A stretch of DNA of 64,000 nt from Antarctobacter heliothermus (GCF_900188425.1 NZ_FZON01000001.1:62001-126000), one strand, 5' to 3'; positions 54,761 through 64,000 are shown, counted from the stretch's first letter. The notes: generated by a model from the sequence alone, not told the origin. Numbers and translations are program-made.

Positions 54761-56248
54761 ATGAACGAGATCGCAACGATCAACCCGACCGGAGTCGAAA
54801 TTCAGGCAGCGGACACGATGCCCAATTCGATCGAGGCAGAGCAACAGCTTCTGGGCGCGATTCTTGTCGAGAACGACACCTATGACCGCATCGCCGCCAT
54901 CATCGGCGCGCATCATTTCTACGACCCCGTCCACGCCCGCATCTTTGAAATCGCCGCCGCCCGCATCGCCAAGAACAACCTCGCCTCTCCGGTCACGCTC
55001 AAGGCGTTCATGGAGGATGATGAGGGCCTCAAGGAACTGGGCGGCCCGGCCTATCTGGCGCGTCTGGCGGCCTCTGCCATCTCGACCTTTGCTGTGCGCG
55101 ACTATGCGCAGATGATCTATGATCTGGCCGTGCGCCGTGACCTGATCCGGCTGGGCAAGAGCATATCTGACAAGGCGGCCAAGGTCGATGTGGCGTCAGA
55201 GCCGCGCGAACAGATCGTCGAGGCGGAACAGGCGCTGTATAAACTGGCCGAACAGGGCCAGACCGAAAGCGGGTTCCAGAGCTTTCTCAAGGCGGTCACA
55301 GAGGCGGTCAATGTCGCCAACGCCGCCTACCAGCGCGAGGGCGGGCTGGCCGGTATTTCCACCGGCCTTGACGACATGGACAAGAAACTGGGCGGTCTGC
55401 ACCCCTCTGACCTGTTGATCCTTGCCGGGCGTCCGTCGATGGGCAAAACCTCGCTGGCGACCAACATCGCCTTCAACATCGCCAAGGCCTACAAGAAGGG
55501 CCAGAAACCCGACGGCTCCTTTGGTGCCACGGATGGCGGCGTGGTCGGCTTTTTCAGCCTTGAAATGAGCGCCGAACAGCTGGCAGGCCGTATCCTTGCC
55601 GAAGCGTCCGAGATCAGCTCGCACAAGATCCGCCAAGGCGACATGGACGAGACAGAGTTCCGCCGCTTTGTGCAGGCCGCCAAGGATCTGGAGGCCTGCC
55701 CGCTCTATATCGACGACACGCCCGCCCTGCCGATCAGTCAGGTCGCGGCGCGCGCGCGGCGTCTGAAACGGACCCACGGGCTGGATCTGGTCATTGTCGA
55801 CTACCTGCAACTGCTGCGCGGCACCGCCGAAAACCGGGTGCAGGAAATCGGCGAAATTTCTATGGGGCTCAAGGCCATCGCCAAGGAACTCAACATCCCG
55901 GTGGTTGCCCTGTCCCAGTTGTCGCGTCAGGTCGAAAACCGCGAGGACAAGCGCCCGCAGCTGTCGGACCTGCGGGAATCGGGTTCCATCGAACAGGACG
56001 CGGACGTGGTCATGTTCGTGTTCCGCGAAGAATATTACGCCGAACGCGAAAAACCCTCGGACGACCGGCTGGACGAAATGGCCGCATGGCAGGACCGGAT
56101 GAGCCGCCTGCACGCCAAGGCCGAGGTCATCATCGGCAAACAGCGTCACGGCCCCATCGGCACCGTGGAACTGTCGTTCGAGGCGCAATTCACCCGCTTT
56201 GGCAATCTCGTCAAACCGTGGCAGCAGGACGGCCAACGGGACATGTGA
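54761..56248 (+). CDS. dnaB: Replicative DNA helicase
   Basis: 495 residues, hexameric helicase unwinding DNA at the replication fork. The N-terminal domain starts PNSIEAEQQLLGAI; the RecA-like domain has Walker A GRPSMGKTS near 223, DnaB signatures FFSLEMSAEQLAGR and VIVDYLQLL, and RESGSIEQDADVV. ATG 54761 with GGGGATGG upstream is chosen; ATG 54755 is next to it. Length fits the family. Confidence 0.96.
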   Translation: MNEIATINPTGVEIQAADTMPNSIEAEQQLLGAILVENDTYDRIAAIIGAHHFYDPVHARIFEIAAARIAKNNLASPVTLKAFMEDDEGLKELGGPAYLARLAASAISTFAVRDYAQMIYDLAVRRDLIRLGKSISDKAAKVDVASEPREQIVEAEQALYKLAEQGQTESGFQSFLKAVTEAVNVANAAYQREGGLAGISTGLDDMDKKLGGLHPSDLLILAGRPSMGKTSLATNIAFNIAKAYKKGQKPDGSFGATDGGVVGFFSLEMSAEQLAGRILAEASEISSHKIRQGDMDETEFRRFVQAAKDLEACPLYIDDTPALPISQVAARARRLKRTHGLDLVIVDYLQLLRGTAENRVQEIGEISMGLKAIAKELNIPVVALSQLSRQVENREDKRPQLSDLRESGSIEQDADVVMFVFREEYYAEREKPSDDRLDEMAAWQDRMSRLHAKAEVIIGKQRHGPIGTVELSFEAQFTRFGNLVKPWQQDGQRDM

Positions 56249-56275
56249 CGGCGTCAGGCGCTTCGCCGCGCCCGC

Positions 56276-57043
56276 CTACAGCCACAGCGCCAGCCCCAGG
56301 TAAAAGCCCAGCTCTGCCAGTTGTTGCGCCCCGCCAAGGCAATCGCCGGTATAGCCGCCAATGCGGTTGATGCTCCAGATGCGGAACGCCTGCCCCAACA
56401 ACACCGCCCCGGCAAAGCCGCAAAGGACCGAGCCGATCCCCGCCACGAGGGTCAGCGGGATCAGCGCCACCATCGTCAGGGTCAGCGCCACGCGGTAGCC
56501 GTCCGGCGTGACCTTGGGGACAAATTTCTGCATGCCCTCGCTGCGGGCATGTATTGTGGTCCCGGTCACATGCACAGAGGCCATGCGCCCGGTGGCATGT
56601 GCGGCCACCAGACCCGCCGCCGCCACCGCCAGCGGCAGCGCCGCGATCAACGTCACCTTCAGCGCCAGCACCAGCCCCAGCGCCAATGCGCCGTAGACCC
56701 CAAAGCGCCGTTGATCCATCAGCGCGATGATCTCGGCGCGGTCGCGCCCGGCGGCCATCGCCTCGACCGCGCCGACCAGCCCGGCCTCGTGAAACGCCCC
56801 TGTCATCAACAGCGTGGCCGCGAGCGCCAGCAGCACCGCCACCATGCCCGGCAGGACCGGTGCCGTCGCCCACAACACCAGCGCGCCCAGCAGCCCCACC
56901 AGCGCGCCGATACCCGGATGATACTTGACCGCGCGCACCATCAGATCGTCCGACTCGGGCAAGGCGCGCGGCACCGGCAGCACCGTCAGATAGCGCAGCG
57001 CCAGCCAGAACAGATCCGCCTCCAACCGCACCGCATTGCGCAT
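56276..57043 (-). CDS. cobS: CobS-like adenosylcobinamide-GDP ribazoletransferase, degenerate active site
   Basis: 255 residues with about six membrane helices, matching CobS, which joins adenosylcobinamide-GDP and ribazole in the last steps of cobalamin synthesis. The end NRIGGYTGDCLGGAQQLAEL and QRRFGVYGAL fit. But the family motif HxDGLADxxD is HEAGLVGAVE here (H85, E86, A87, G91, E94), so three aspartates that normally bind metal are replaced. It may be inactive or altered. No other cob gene is adjacent. Convergent with dnaB, divergent from alr. Confidence 0.8.
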   Translation of the reverse strand: MRNAVRLEADLFWLALRYLTVLPVPRALPESDDLMVRAVKYHPGIGALVGLLGALVLWATAPVLPGMVAVLLALAATLLMTGAFHEAGLVGAVEAMAAGRDRAEIIALMDQRRFGVYGALALGLVLALKVTLIAALPLAVAAAGLVAAHATGRMASVHVTGTTIHARSEGMQKFVPKVTPDGYRVALTLTMVALIPLTLVAGIGSVLCGFAGAVLLGQAFRIWSINRIGGYTGDCLGGAQQLAELGFYLGLALWL

Positions 57044-57165
57044 GACCTTTCCTCCGAGCCGGTCGCCTCAGATGCAGCATAAGCGGCAAGGCACCGCCGG
57101 CAAGGCCACCCGCGCGGCGATTTCGCGCTTGACCCTGACTGGGAACCTGAGAAACACCTGATCCC

Positions 57166-58203
57166 ATGGCACAGGCACAGCTTTCCATCGATCTCACGGC
57201 GCTGCGCGCCAATTGGCGCGGCCTTTCAGAGATGTCGCAGGCAGAGACCGGCGCCGTGGTCAAGGCGGACGCCTATGGCCTTGGCGTCGACCAGGTCGCC
57301 CCCGCGCTGGCGGCAGAGGGCGCGCGCCGCTTTTTCGTCGCCATCGCCGAAGAGGGTGCAGAGCTGCGCCGCATCCTTGGCCCGCGCCCCGAGATCTGCG
57401 TCTTTTCCGGCCATATGGCGGGCGACGCCGCGCTGATCCGCGACGCGCAGTTGACACCGATTATCAACTCCATCGACCAGATGCTGCGCCACGTCGAGGG
57501 GCTGCCGGGCCACGCCTTCGGCATCCAGCTGGACAGCGGCATGAACCGTCTGGGGATGGAACCCGCCGAATGGCGCGCTCTGCGCGACATCGCGCTGGCG
57601 CAGAAACCCAGCCTGATCATGAGCCATCTTGCCTGCTCGGATGACCCGGCCCATCCGATGAACGTCCAGCAGTTGAACCAATTCCTTGAGATGACGGACG
57701 GCATCGACGCGCCACGCTCGCTGTCCGCCACGGGCGGCGTGCTGCTGGGACCGAACTATCACTTTGACGTCACCCGCCCGGGCATCGGCGTCTACGGCGG
57801 GTTGCCCTATCTGGACGCGCGTCCGGTGGCCTTTGTCGACCTGCCGGTGATCCAGACCCGCGATGTCCTGCCCGGCGAAACCGTGGGCTACGGCAACACC
57901 TGGACGGCAGAGCGCCCAACCCGCGTCGCCACCGTCGCGGCGGGCTACGCCGACGGCATCTTGCGCGGCATGAGCCATCAGGCCCACCTCTGGGCCGGTG
58001 AAACCCGCTGCGCCGTGCTGGGCCGGATCTCGATGGACCTGATCGGCGTCGACGTGACCGATGTCACCGGCGACCCGGAATCGCTGGAACTGCTGGGCAC
58101 CCATCAAAGCATCGACACGCTGGCCGACTGGGCCGGCAGCATCGGCTATGAGATCCTGACCTCTCTCGGCGCGCGCTACAATCGCAGCTACACCGGCGCA
58201 TGA
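57166..58203 (+). CDS. alr: Alanine racemase
   Basis: 345 residues, PLP enzyme making D-alanine for peptidoglycan. The PLP lysine K33 is in [10 protein letters not shown]; the second catalytic tyrosine is in VAAGYADG and the dimer residues in [10 protein letters not shown] and [11 protein letters not shown] 57166 begins [10 protein letters not shown]. Its stop overlaps the start of the mlaE-like gene by four bases, so translation is coupled. Confidence 0.95.
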   Translation: MAQAQLSIDLTALRANWRGLSEMSQAETGAVVKADAYGLGVDQVAPALAAEGARRFFVAIAEEGAELRRILGPRPEICVFSGHMAGDAALIRDAQLTPIINSIDQMLRHVEGLPGHAFGIQLDSGMNRLGMEPAEWRALRDIALAQKPSLIMSHLACSDDPAHPMNVQQLNQFLEMTDGIDAPRSLSATGGVLLGPNYHFDVTRPGIGVYGGLPYLDARPVAFVDLPVIQTRDVLPGETVGYGNTWTAERPTRVATVAAGYADGILRGMSHQAHLWAGETRCAVLGRISMDLIGVDVTDVTGDPESLELLGTHQSIDTLADWAGSIGYEILTSLGARYNRSYTGA

Positions 58204-58982
58204 CCCTGCTGGCCCCCCTTGGCGCGCTGGGACGCGCCACGCTGGCACTGCTGGCCATGGTCGGGCGCGTCGCCCTGTTCGCCCTCAGCGCGCTCAGCCA
58301 CATGCTGCGCCCGCCCTTCTACGGCCGCGAATTTGGCGCGGCCCTGATGAACGTCGGCTGGCTGTCGTTGCCGGTTGTCGGGCTGACCGCCATCTTCACC
58401 GGCGGTGCGCTGGCGCTGCAAATCTACTCCGGCGGCGCGCGCTTCAGCGCCGAGGCGGTGGTCCCCCAGATCGTCGCCATCGGCATCGTGCGGGAACTGG
58501 GTCCCGTGCTTGTGGGCCTGATGATCGCCGCCCGCGTAACCTCCTCTATCGCCGCCGAAATCGCCACCATGAAGGTGACGGAACAGATCGACGCGCTGGT
58601 CACACTCTCCACCGACCCGATGAAATACCTCGTGGCCCCCCGCGTGCTGGCGGCGCTGATCGTGGTGCCGCTCTTGGTGGCGGTGGGGGACGTCATCGGC
58701 ATCTTCGGCGGCTACGCCGTGGCCACCGGCACGCTGGGCTTCAACGCCGCGGCCTACCTCAAGAACACCGTCGATTTCCTCGAACCGCTGGACATCATCT
58801 CCTCGCTGGTCAAGGGCTGCGCCTTTGGCGGGCTGGCGGCGCTGATGGGCTGCTACTTCGGCATGACCTCCGGGCGCGGCGCGCAGGGCGTGGGCCGCGC
58901 GACCAAAGGCTCGGTCGAGGCCGCCGCCATCCTGATCCTCGCCGCCAACTTCCTGCTTACGGGGGCGTTTTTCTCGCTATGA
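58200..58982 (+). CDS. mlaE: MlaE-family lipid ABC transporter permease
   Basis: 260 residues, inner membrane permease of MCE/Mla-type phospholipid transport. Conserved stretch [23 protein letters not shown] after [11 protein letters not shown], and five hydrophobic segments. Shares a four-base overlap with alr. The ATPase follows, but no MlaD (MCE) or MlaC is found in the window, so the substrate-binding partner is elsewhere or different. Confidence 0.88.
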   Translation: MTLLAPLGALGRATLALLAMVGRVALFALSALSHMLRPPFYGREFGAALMNVGWLSLPVVGLTAIFTGGALALQIYSGGARFSAEAVVPQIVAIGIVRELGPVLVGLMIAARVTSSIAAEIATMKVTEQIDALVTLSTDPMKYLVAPRVLAALIVVPLLVAVGDVIGIFGGYAVATGTLGFNAAAYLKNTVDFLEPLDIISSLVKGCAFGGLAALMGCYFGMTSGRGAQGVGRATKGSVEAAAILILAANFLLTGAFFSL

Positions 58983-59061
58983 CCAAAGACCCTTCCGGTT
59001 TCTTCTCTGTCAAAATACCCAAATCCGCCCCCGCCACCGGGCGCAACGACAGGATGGCGCG

Positions 59062-59808
59062 ATGATCGACCTGCAAGGCGTCACCAAGGCCTTCGGCAAC
59101 AACCACGTCCTGCGCGGTGTCGACCTGACCATCGAACGCGGCACCTCCATGGTGATCATCGGCGGCTCCGGCACCGGCAAATCCGTGCTGTTGAAATGCA
59201 TCCTCGGCCTTGTCGCGCCCGACGCCGGCACCATCACGCTGGAGGGCACGGATGTGACCAAAACCGACCGCGACGCCTTTCTGGCGCGCTTCGGCATGTT
59301 GTTTCAGGGCGCAGCCCTGTTTGACAGCCTGCCGGTCTGGCAAAACGTCGCCTTCCGCCTGCTGCAGGGCCGCGACCGCCTGCCCAAACCAGAGGCCCGC
59401 GACCGCGCCATCGAAAAACTGCGCCGCGTCGGTCTGAAAGCAGATGTGGCCGACCGCCTGCCCGCCGAACTATCGGGCGGGATGCAAAAGCGCGTCGGCC
59501 TGGCCCGCGCCATCGCCGCCGATCCCGAAATCATCTTCTTTGACGAACCCACCACCGGCCTCGACCCGATCATGGCGGGCGTGATCAATGAACTGATCCG
59601 CGAAATCGTGACCGAGATGGGCGCCACCGCCATGACCATCACCCATGACATGACCAGCGTGCGCGCCATTTCAGACCGGGTCGCCATGCTGCACGACGGC
59701 GTGATCCAGTGGACCGGCCCGGTGTCGCAACTGGACAGCAGCGGCGACCCCTATGTGGCCCAGTTCATCTCCGGCAGCGCCGAGGGCCCGATCGAGGCCG
59801 TCCGGTGA
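59062..59808 (+). CDS. mlaF: MlaF-family lipid ABC transporter ATPase
   Basis: 248 residues. Walker A GGSGTGKSV (34-42), signature LSGGMQKRVGLARAI, Walker B IIFFDEPTTGLDP. LSGGMQKR is typical of Mla/Ttg2A-type ATPases. ATG 59062 follows mlaE by 79 bases. The stop overlaps the next start (GTGA). Confidence 0.9.
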   Translation: MIDLQGVTKAFGNNHVLRGVDLTIERGTSMVIIGGSGTGKSVLLKCILGLVAPDAGTITLEGTDVTKTDRDAFLARFGMLFQGAALFDSLPVWQNVAFRLLQGRDRLPKPEARDRAIEKLRRVGLKADVADRLPAELSGGMQKRVGLARAIAADPEIIFFDEPTTGLDPIMAGVINELIREIVTEMGATAMTITHDMTSVRAISDRVAMLHDGVIQWTGPVSQLDSSGDPYVAQFISGSAEGPIEAVR

Positions 59809-60191
59809 GCCTGCCGTTTCAACCCGATCCGGTGATCCTGTTCTTTCTGTTCGCCAAGAAATTCCTCTACCTCGAAATCCTGACGGTTCTGGCCGCGATC
59901 CGCCTGATCCTGGGCCGGGGCCTGTCGCGCTGGCCTGCGCTGGCGGCCTTTGCCCTCGCCCTCGGCGGCGTCTTCACCGTATTCGCCCCCGCTGTCGGCC
60001 TGAACGACGGGCCGCTCTACGCCTCTGCCGCGCGCACCATGGCGGGACAGGGCGGCATCACCGCGCTGCTGGTGCCCTCTGCGGTGTTCCTGCTCAGCGC
60101 CCTCTCCCCCGGCGCGCGCGCGCGTTGGATCGACGTGGTTCACGGGCTAATGCTGCTGGGCCTGTTGGGCCTGTGGTGGTGGGTCTCTTGA
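59805..60191 (+). CDS. Small membrane protein downstream of mlaF
   Basis: 128 residues, with about four hydrophobic segments (9-25, 35-55, 78-95, 105-122) and a GTG start that overlaps mlaF by four bases. Not recognised. Its position in a translationally coupled string (alr-mlaE; mlaF-this gene-PqiA-like) suggests a role with the lipid transporter. Confidence 0.65.
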   Translation: MSLPFQPDPVILFFLFAKKFLYLEILTVLAAIRLILGRGLSRWPALAAFALALGGVFTVFAPAVGLNDGPLYASAARTMAGQGGITALLVPSAVFLLSALSPGARARWIDVVHGLMLLGLLGLWWWVS

Positions 60192-60661
60192 CCGGTCGCG
60201 CCAAGGACTGGCGGCACCACCTGCGCTGGCTCAACCTTGCGCTGTTCATCGCCTACCCGCTGTCATGGTTCGCGCCGCTGCTGCGGGCGGGCCTGCTACC
60301 GCTGTTCGGCCTCAGCGAGATCAGCCTGATCTCCGGCCTGCAATCGCTGTGGGAATCCGACGTCTTTCTGGCCCTTCTCGTCACGCTGTTTGCGCTGTTT
60401 GCCCCGCTGATCAAAACGCTGGGACTGGCGCTGGTCCAGTTCGACCTGCTCGACCGGCGCAGCCTGCCGGTGCTTGAGATCATCGGCAAACTCGCCATGG
60501 CCGACATCTTTTTGATCGCGCTGTATATCACCCTGTCCAAAGGCATGGGCGTGGGCCGCGTCGAACCCGCCTGGGGGCTGTACCTGTTCACCGCCTGCAT
60601 CCTCACCTCGATCACGCTGGGCCTGATCGAAAAGCACCGCCCCCCGGCGCCTTCTTTGTAA
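60188..60661 (+). CDS. PqiA-like membrane protein
   Basis: 157 residues, probable TTG start in a TTGA overlap with the previous gene. Helices near 15-35, 55-75, 95-115 and 130-150. FAPLIKTLGLALVQF and KLAMADIFLIALYI resemble the paraquat-inducible protein A repeat, whose partner PqiB is an MCE protein. A single PqiA-like unit without zinc-binding cysteines next to an MlaE/F pair suggests envelope lipid traffic. Confidence 0.7.
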   Translation: MTGRAKDWRHHLRWLNLALFIAYPLSWFAPLLRAGLLPLFGLSEISLISGLQSLWESDVFLALLVTLFALFAPLIKTLGLALVQFDLLDRRSLPVLEIIGKLAMADIFLIALYITLSKGMGVGRVEPAWGLYLFTACILTSITLGLIEKHRPPAPSL

Positions 60662-60752
60662 AAAGACCTCGTAGGGAGCGGCCAAAGGCCGACGCGGGTC
60701 ATTGGCCTCCCGCCCCGGATGAGGCATAAGCCGCCCTGCCCCAACACGCCCG

Positions 60753-60788
60753 GACACCCCCGACACTCCCGACACTCCCGACACTCCC
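60753..60788 (+). repeat. 9-bp tandem repeat in the radA leader
   Basis: Four adjacent copies: GACACCCCC, then GACACTCCC three times. The array ends where the radA ribosome site (GGAG) begins, 9 bases before the start codon. Copy number could vary and alter spacing, but the reading frame is not involved. Confidence 0.85.
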
Positions 60789-60797
60789 GGAGACCAT

Positions 60798-62165
60798 ATG
60801 GCCAAAGCCACCGCCCGTTTCGTCTGTCAGTCCTGCGCCGCCGCCACCACCAAATGGTCGGGGCGTTGCGAAACCTGCGGCGAATGGAACACCATCACCG
60901 AGGAAAAGCCGCTCAGCCAGGGACCGTCGGGCAAGACCTTGGGCAAATCGCGCGGGCGTGCCGTGGCCTTGACCGATCTCTCCGCCAAAGAGGCGCCGCC
61001 GCCGCGCACCGCCTGCGGCATGGATGAATTTGACCGCGTTCTGGGCGGCGGACTGGTGCCGTCCAGCGCCGTGCTGATGGCGGGTGATCCGGGCATCGGC
61101 AAATCCACCCTGCTGTTGCAGGCCGCCGCCGCCTTTGCCAATGCCGGGCTCAAGGTCGTCTATATCTCGGGCGAAGAGGCCAGCGCCCAGATCCGCCTGC
61201 GCGCCCAACGCCTGAACCTGGCAGAGGCGCCGGTGAAACTGGCGACAGAAACCAACCTGCGCGACATCCTGACCACGCTGGATGAAACCCGCCCCGATCT
61301 GGCGATCATCGATTCGATCCAGACCATGTGGGCCGACAATGTCGACAGCACCCCCGGCTCTGTCAGTCAGGTCCGCGCCGCCGCGCATGAGCTGACAACC
61401 TTTGCCAAACGCACCGGCAGTTCCATCATGATGGTGGGGCACGTCACCAAGGAAGGCCAGCTGGCCGGTCCCCGCGTGGTCGAGCACATGGTCGACACTG
61501 TGCTGTATTTCGAGGGCGAGCGCGGCCACCAGTTCCGCATCCTGCGGTCGGTCAAGAACCGCTTTGGCCCCACCGATGAGATCGGCGTGTTCGAGATGAC
61601 CGGCGGCGGGTTGTCAGAGGTCGCCAACCCCTCGGCGCTGTTTTTGTCCGAACGCGGCCAGCCCGCACCGGGATCGGTGGTCTTTGCCGGGGTCGAGGGC
61701 ACCCGCCCCCTGCTGGTCGAATTGCAGGCGCTGGTTTCTCCCAGCCCGCATTCCCAACCGCGCCGGTCAGTTGTGGGCTGGGATGGCAGCCGTCTGGCGA
61801 TGATCCTCGCGGTGCTCGAATCGCGCTGCGGCATCCCGTTTGCCGGGCTTGACGTGTATCTCAACGTCGCGGGCGGGATGCGGGTCAGCGAACCGGCCGC
61901 CGATCTGGCTGTGGCCGCTGCGCTACTTTCCGCCCGTGAGGACGCCGCCCTGCCCCCCGATACTGTCGTTTTCGGCGAAATCAGCCTATCAGGGAGCCTG
62001 CGTCCGGTCGGCCAGTCGGAAAACCGATTGAAAGAGGCGCAGAAACTTGGTTTCTCCAAGGCGATTCTGCCGCAAGGGGGCAAGGCCACGGCATCGGACG
62101 GCATGGCGCTGTCCCGGATGCCCGACCTGACCACCTTCGTCGGCGAGGTCTTTGGCGCCGGTTAG
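60798..62165 (+). CDS. radA: DNA repair protein RadA
   Basis: 455 residues, RecA-like ATPase promoting branch migration in recombination. Zinc finger C10-C13-C24-C27 (CQSCAAATTKWSGRCETC), Walker A GDPGIGKST (96-104), KNRFG in VKNRFGPTDE and a C-terminal Lon-like domain (GLDVYLNVAGGMRV, GEISLSGSLRP). ATG 60798 has GGAG close by; a tandem repeat precedes it. Length fits. Confidence 0.96.
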   Translation: MAKATARFVCQSCAAATTKWSGRCETCGEWNTITEEKPLSQGPSGKTLGKSRGRAVALTDLSAKEAPPPRTACGMDEFDRVLGGGLVPSSAVLMAGDPGIGKSTLLLQAAAAFANAGLKVVYISGEEASAQIRLRAQRLNLAEAPVKLATETNLRDILTTLDETRPDLAIIDSIQTMWADNVDSTPGSVSQVRAAAHELTTFAKRTGSSIMMVGHVTKEGQLAGPRVVEHMVDTVLYFEGERGHQFRILRSVKNRFGPTDEIGVFEMTGGGLSEVANPSALFLSERGQPAPGSVVFAGVEGTRPLLVELQALVSPSPHSQPRRSVVGWDGSRLAMILAVLESRCGIPFAGLDVYLNVAGGMRVSEPAADLAVAAALLSAREDAALPPDTVVFGEISLSGSLRPVGQSENRLKEAQKLGFSKAILPQGGKATASDGMALSRMPDLTTFVGEVFGAG

Positions 62166-62237
62166 ACCCGGCAGAACCGCTATGACAGGCAGAACACAGG
62201 CCGCGTGCGGCCAGGCGACAAGAGGCGAGTGAGGCAG

Positions 62238-62798
62238 ATGGACGGGTTTACAATCGTTGATGGCGTGGTGGGCGTCATTATTCTGCTATCGGCGCTGCTG
62301 GCCTATTCACGCGGTCTGGTGCGGGAAACCATGGCGATTCTCGGCTGGGTCGTGGCCGCCGTGGTGGCCTTTCTCTTTGCCGATCAGGTGCAACCGCTGG
62401 TCAAGGAAATCCCGGTGATCGGCGAATTCCTTGCCGACAGCTGCGAACTGGCCGTCATCGCCAGCTTTGCCGCGATCTTTACCGTGGCTCTGGTGGTGGT
62501 CTCGCTGTTCACGCCGCTGTTTTCCTCGCTTATCAAACGCTCGGCCCTTGGCGGGCTGGATCAGGCGCTTGGCTTCTTCTTTGGCGTGGCGCGCGGCATC
62601 CTGCTCGTAGCCATCGCGTTCTTTGTCTACGAGACCGTGATCACCGCGCAGGACATCGCGATGATCGACGACTCGCGCTCTGCGGCAGTGTTTGCCCAGT
62701 TCACCGACCGGATCGAGGAACAGAACCCCGAACAGGCGCTTGGCTGGATCACCGCGCAATACGAACAACTGGTCAGCGTCTGCGACGCCCCGCAATAA
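62238..62798 (+). CDS. cvpA: CvpA-family membrane protein
   Basis: 186 residues with four hydrophobic segments (about 5-22, 30-50, 70-92, 105-130) and the CvpA landmarks SRGLVRETMAILGW and GLDQALGFFFGVARG. CvpA is linked to colicin V production and envelope stability, and usually lies upstream of purF, as here. ATG 62238 has GAGG upstream. Confidence 0.9.
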   Translation: MDGFTIVDGVVGVIILLSALLAYSRGLVRETMAILGWVVAAVVAFLFADQVQPLVKEIPVIGEFLADSCELAVIASFAAIFTVALVVVSLFTPLFSSLIKRSALGGLDQALGFFFGVARGILLVAIAFFVYETVITAQDIAMIDDSRSAAVFAQFTDRIEEQNPEQALGWITAQYEQLVSVCDAPQ

Positions 62799-62918
62799 GG
62801 CGCGAACCAAAACATGCGGCCTGCCTCTCCGGGAGGGCTAACGTAATCGTTTCGTGACATTCGCGCCCCCACCCACTACACCATGCTGCACATGCAAAGC
62901 GGATTCGGAGCTGCCCCC

Positions 62919-64000
62919 TTGCCCGACGCCATATTTCCTCCCGCCCATCCTTTCGACTTTGACGCAGTCCGCGAGCCGGACAACGACGACAAGCTCAAGG
63001 AAGAGTGCGGCATCTTCGGCGTTGTCGGCGTGGCCGACGCGGCGAACTTCGTGGCCCTTGGCCTGCACGCCCTGCAACATCGCGGGCAAGAGGCCGGTGG
63101 CATCGTCGCCTACCACCCCGATCTGGGCGGTTTCAATTCCGCCCGCCGGTTCGGCTATGTGCGCGACAACTTCACCCGCCAGTCATTGATGGACACGCTG
63201 CCCGGCCAACTGGCCATCGGGCATGTGCGCTATTCCACCGCCGGATCAAAGGGCCAGACCCAGATCCGCGACGTACAGCCCTTCTTTGGTGAATTCTCCA
63301 TGGGTGGTGCCGCGATTGCCCACAACGGCAACATCACCAATGCCGACGCCCTGCGCCGCGAATTGATCGACCGTGGCTCGATCTTTCAGTCCTCCTCGGA
63401 CAGCGAATGTATCATCCACCTGATGGCGCGCTCGCTGCAACGCGACATCCCTTCCCGGATGGAGGACGCGCTGCGCCGCGTCGAAGGCGCGTTCAGCGTT
63501 GTTGCCATGACCCGCACCAAACTGATCGGTGTCCGTGACCCGCTGGGCGTGCGCCCGCTGGTGCTGGGCAAGGTCGGCGACGGCTGGGCGCTCAGCTCTG
63601 AAACCTGCGCGCTGGACATCATCGGCGCCGAATTTGTTCGCGAAATCGCGCCCGGCGAAATGGTTGTCATCACCGCCGACGGCGGCGTCGAATCGCACTT
63701 TCCGTTCCGCAAGGCGGCGCCCCGTTTCTGCATCTTTGAACATGTCTATTTCTCACGCCCCGACTCGATCATCGGCGGCCGGTCAGTCTATGAAACCCGC
63801 CGCCAGATCGGTGTCGAACTGGCGCGTGAGGTGCCGGTGGACGCCGACCTCGTCTGCCCGGTCCCCGACAGCGGCACGCCCGCCGCCATCGGCTATGCCC
63901 ACGAATCCGGCATTCCCTACGGCATGGGCATCGTGCGCAACCAATACATGGGCCGCACCTTCATCGAGCCGACAGAGCAGATCCGCAACATGGGTGTGCG
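62919..64000 (+). CDS. purF: Amidophosphoribosyltransferase (runs off the window)
   Basis: First step of purine synthesis, transferring ammonia from glutamine to PRPP. The propeptide ends before the catalytic Cys of CGIFGVVGV (63006), and HALQHRGQEAGG, HVRYSTAGS and PDSGTPAAIGYA, typical of PurF, follow. The TTG at 62919 has GGAG eight bases upstream; ATG 62883 and ATG 62892 are alternatives without ribosome sites. The propeptide is 29 residues from the TTG. The C-terminal part is outside the window. Confidence 0.93.
   Translation, partial: MPDAIFPPAHPFDFDAVREPDNDDKLKEECGIFGVVGVADAANFVALGLHALQHRGQEAGGIVAYHPDLGGFNSARRFGYVRDNFTRQSLMDTLPGQLAIGHVRYSTAGSKGQTQIRDVQPFFGEFSMGGAAIAHNGNITNADALRRELIDRGSIFQSSSDSECIIHLMARSLQRDIPSRMEDALRRVEGAFSVVAMTRTKLIGVRDPLGVRPLVLGKVGDGWALSSETCALDIIGAEFVREIAPGEMVVITADGGVESHFPFRKAAPRFCIFEHVYFSRPDSIIGGRSVYETRRQIGVELAREVPVDADLVCPVPDSGTPAAIGYAHESGIPYGMGIVRNQYMGRTFIEPTEQIRNMGV

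Noticed and set aside
56211-57263. 350-codon minus-strand frame over cobS and the alr start
   Set aside because: It is the out-of-frame shadow of cobS (Gly/Arg/Ala-rich) and overlaps the start of alr.

Overview
The window looks like a chromosomal segment of a marine alphaproteobacterium of the Rhodobacterales (Roseobacter group). This rests on high G+C throughout, on recognisable protein families (Hint-domain protein, fused indolepyruvate:ferredoxin oxidoreductase, AglEFGAK transporter, CcmE, CoxE/MoxR pair), on an alphaproteobacterial LexA box (GTTC-N7-GTTC) and on a long G+C-rich palindrome of a kind I associate with this family. No rRNA, tRNA, CRISPR array, transposase or phage gene was seen; the placement is from protein content only.

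Layout. 1-3600: 5' end of uvrA with an SOS box, a secreted von Willebrand A protein with five C-terminal repeats, and an aminoglycoside 6'-acetyltransferase-like GNAT. 3600-13800: a complete alpha-glucoside utilisation locus, aglE-aglF-aglG-aglA-aglK on the minus strand, divergent from aglR, a GH1 beta-glucosidase and glucokinase, with two near-identical palindromic operators in the divergent promoter region. 13900-18200: EamA transporter, enolase (with a LacI-type operator and a clear terminator), an orphan histidine kinase and ccmE. 18400-23000: argC, two membrane proteins, murI, acyltransferase. 23000-27500: fused indolepyruvate oxidoreductase divergent from a LysR regulator with a LysR box between them. 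27500-28145: mostly non-coding, with a good small-RNA candidate.

28146-38700: purL, an M48 peptidase, an SDR-alkC pair, a Hint-domain protein, an NTF2-like protein, a secreted peptide plus agmatine-deiminase-family protein, and prfC followed by a palindrome-rich tandem repeat. 38792-44732: two tandem OmpA-family lipid-free envelope proteins and a CoxE/MoxR pair separated by a 138-bp palindromic element. 44903-50813: a tightly coupled five-gene surface-glycan operon (three related GT2 domains, a sulfotransferase-like protein, an FkbM methyltransferase). 50933-54554: unknown protein, pyrC and pyrE, with a decayed, partly AT-rich island between pyrC and pyrE.

54761-64000: dnaB, a CobS-like protein lacking the usual aspartates, alr translationally coupled to an MlaE/MlaF lipid transporter followed by two small membrane proteins (one PqiA-like), radA with a 9-bp tandem repeat in its leader, cvpA and the start of purF. 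The points most worth following are the sRNA candidate, the glycan operon with its unexplained 440-residue N-terminal region, the aac(6')-like gene, the broken island between pyrC and pyrE, the aberrant CobS and the mla/pqiA-like operon.
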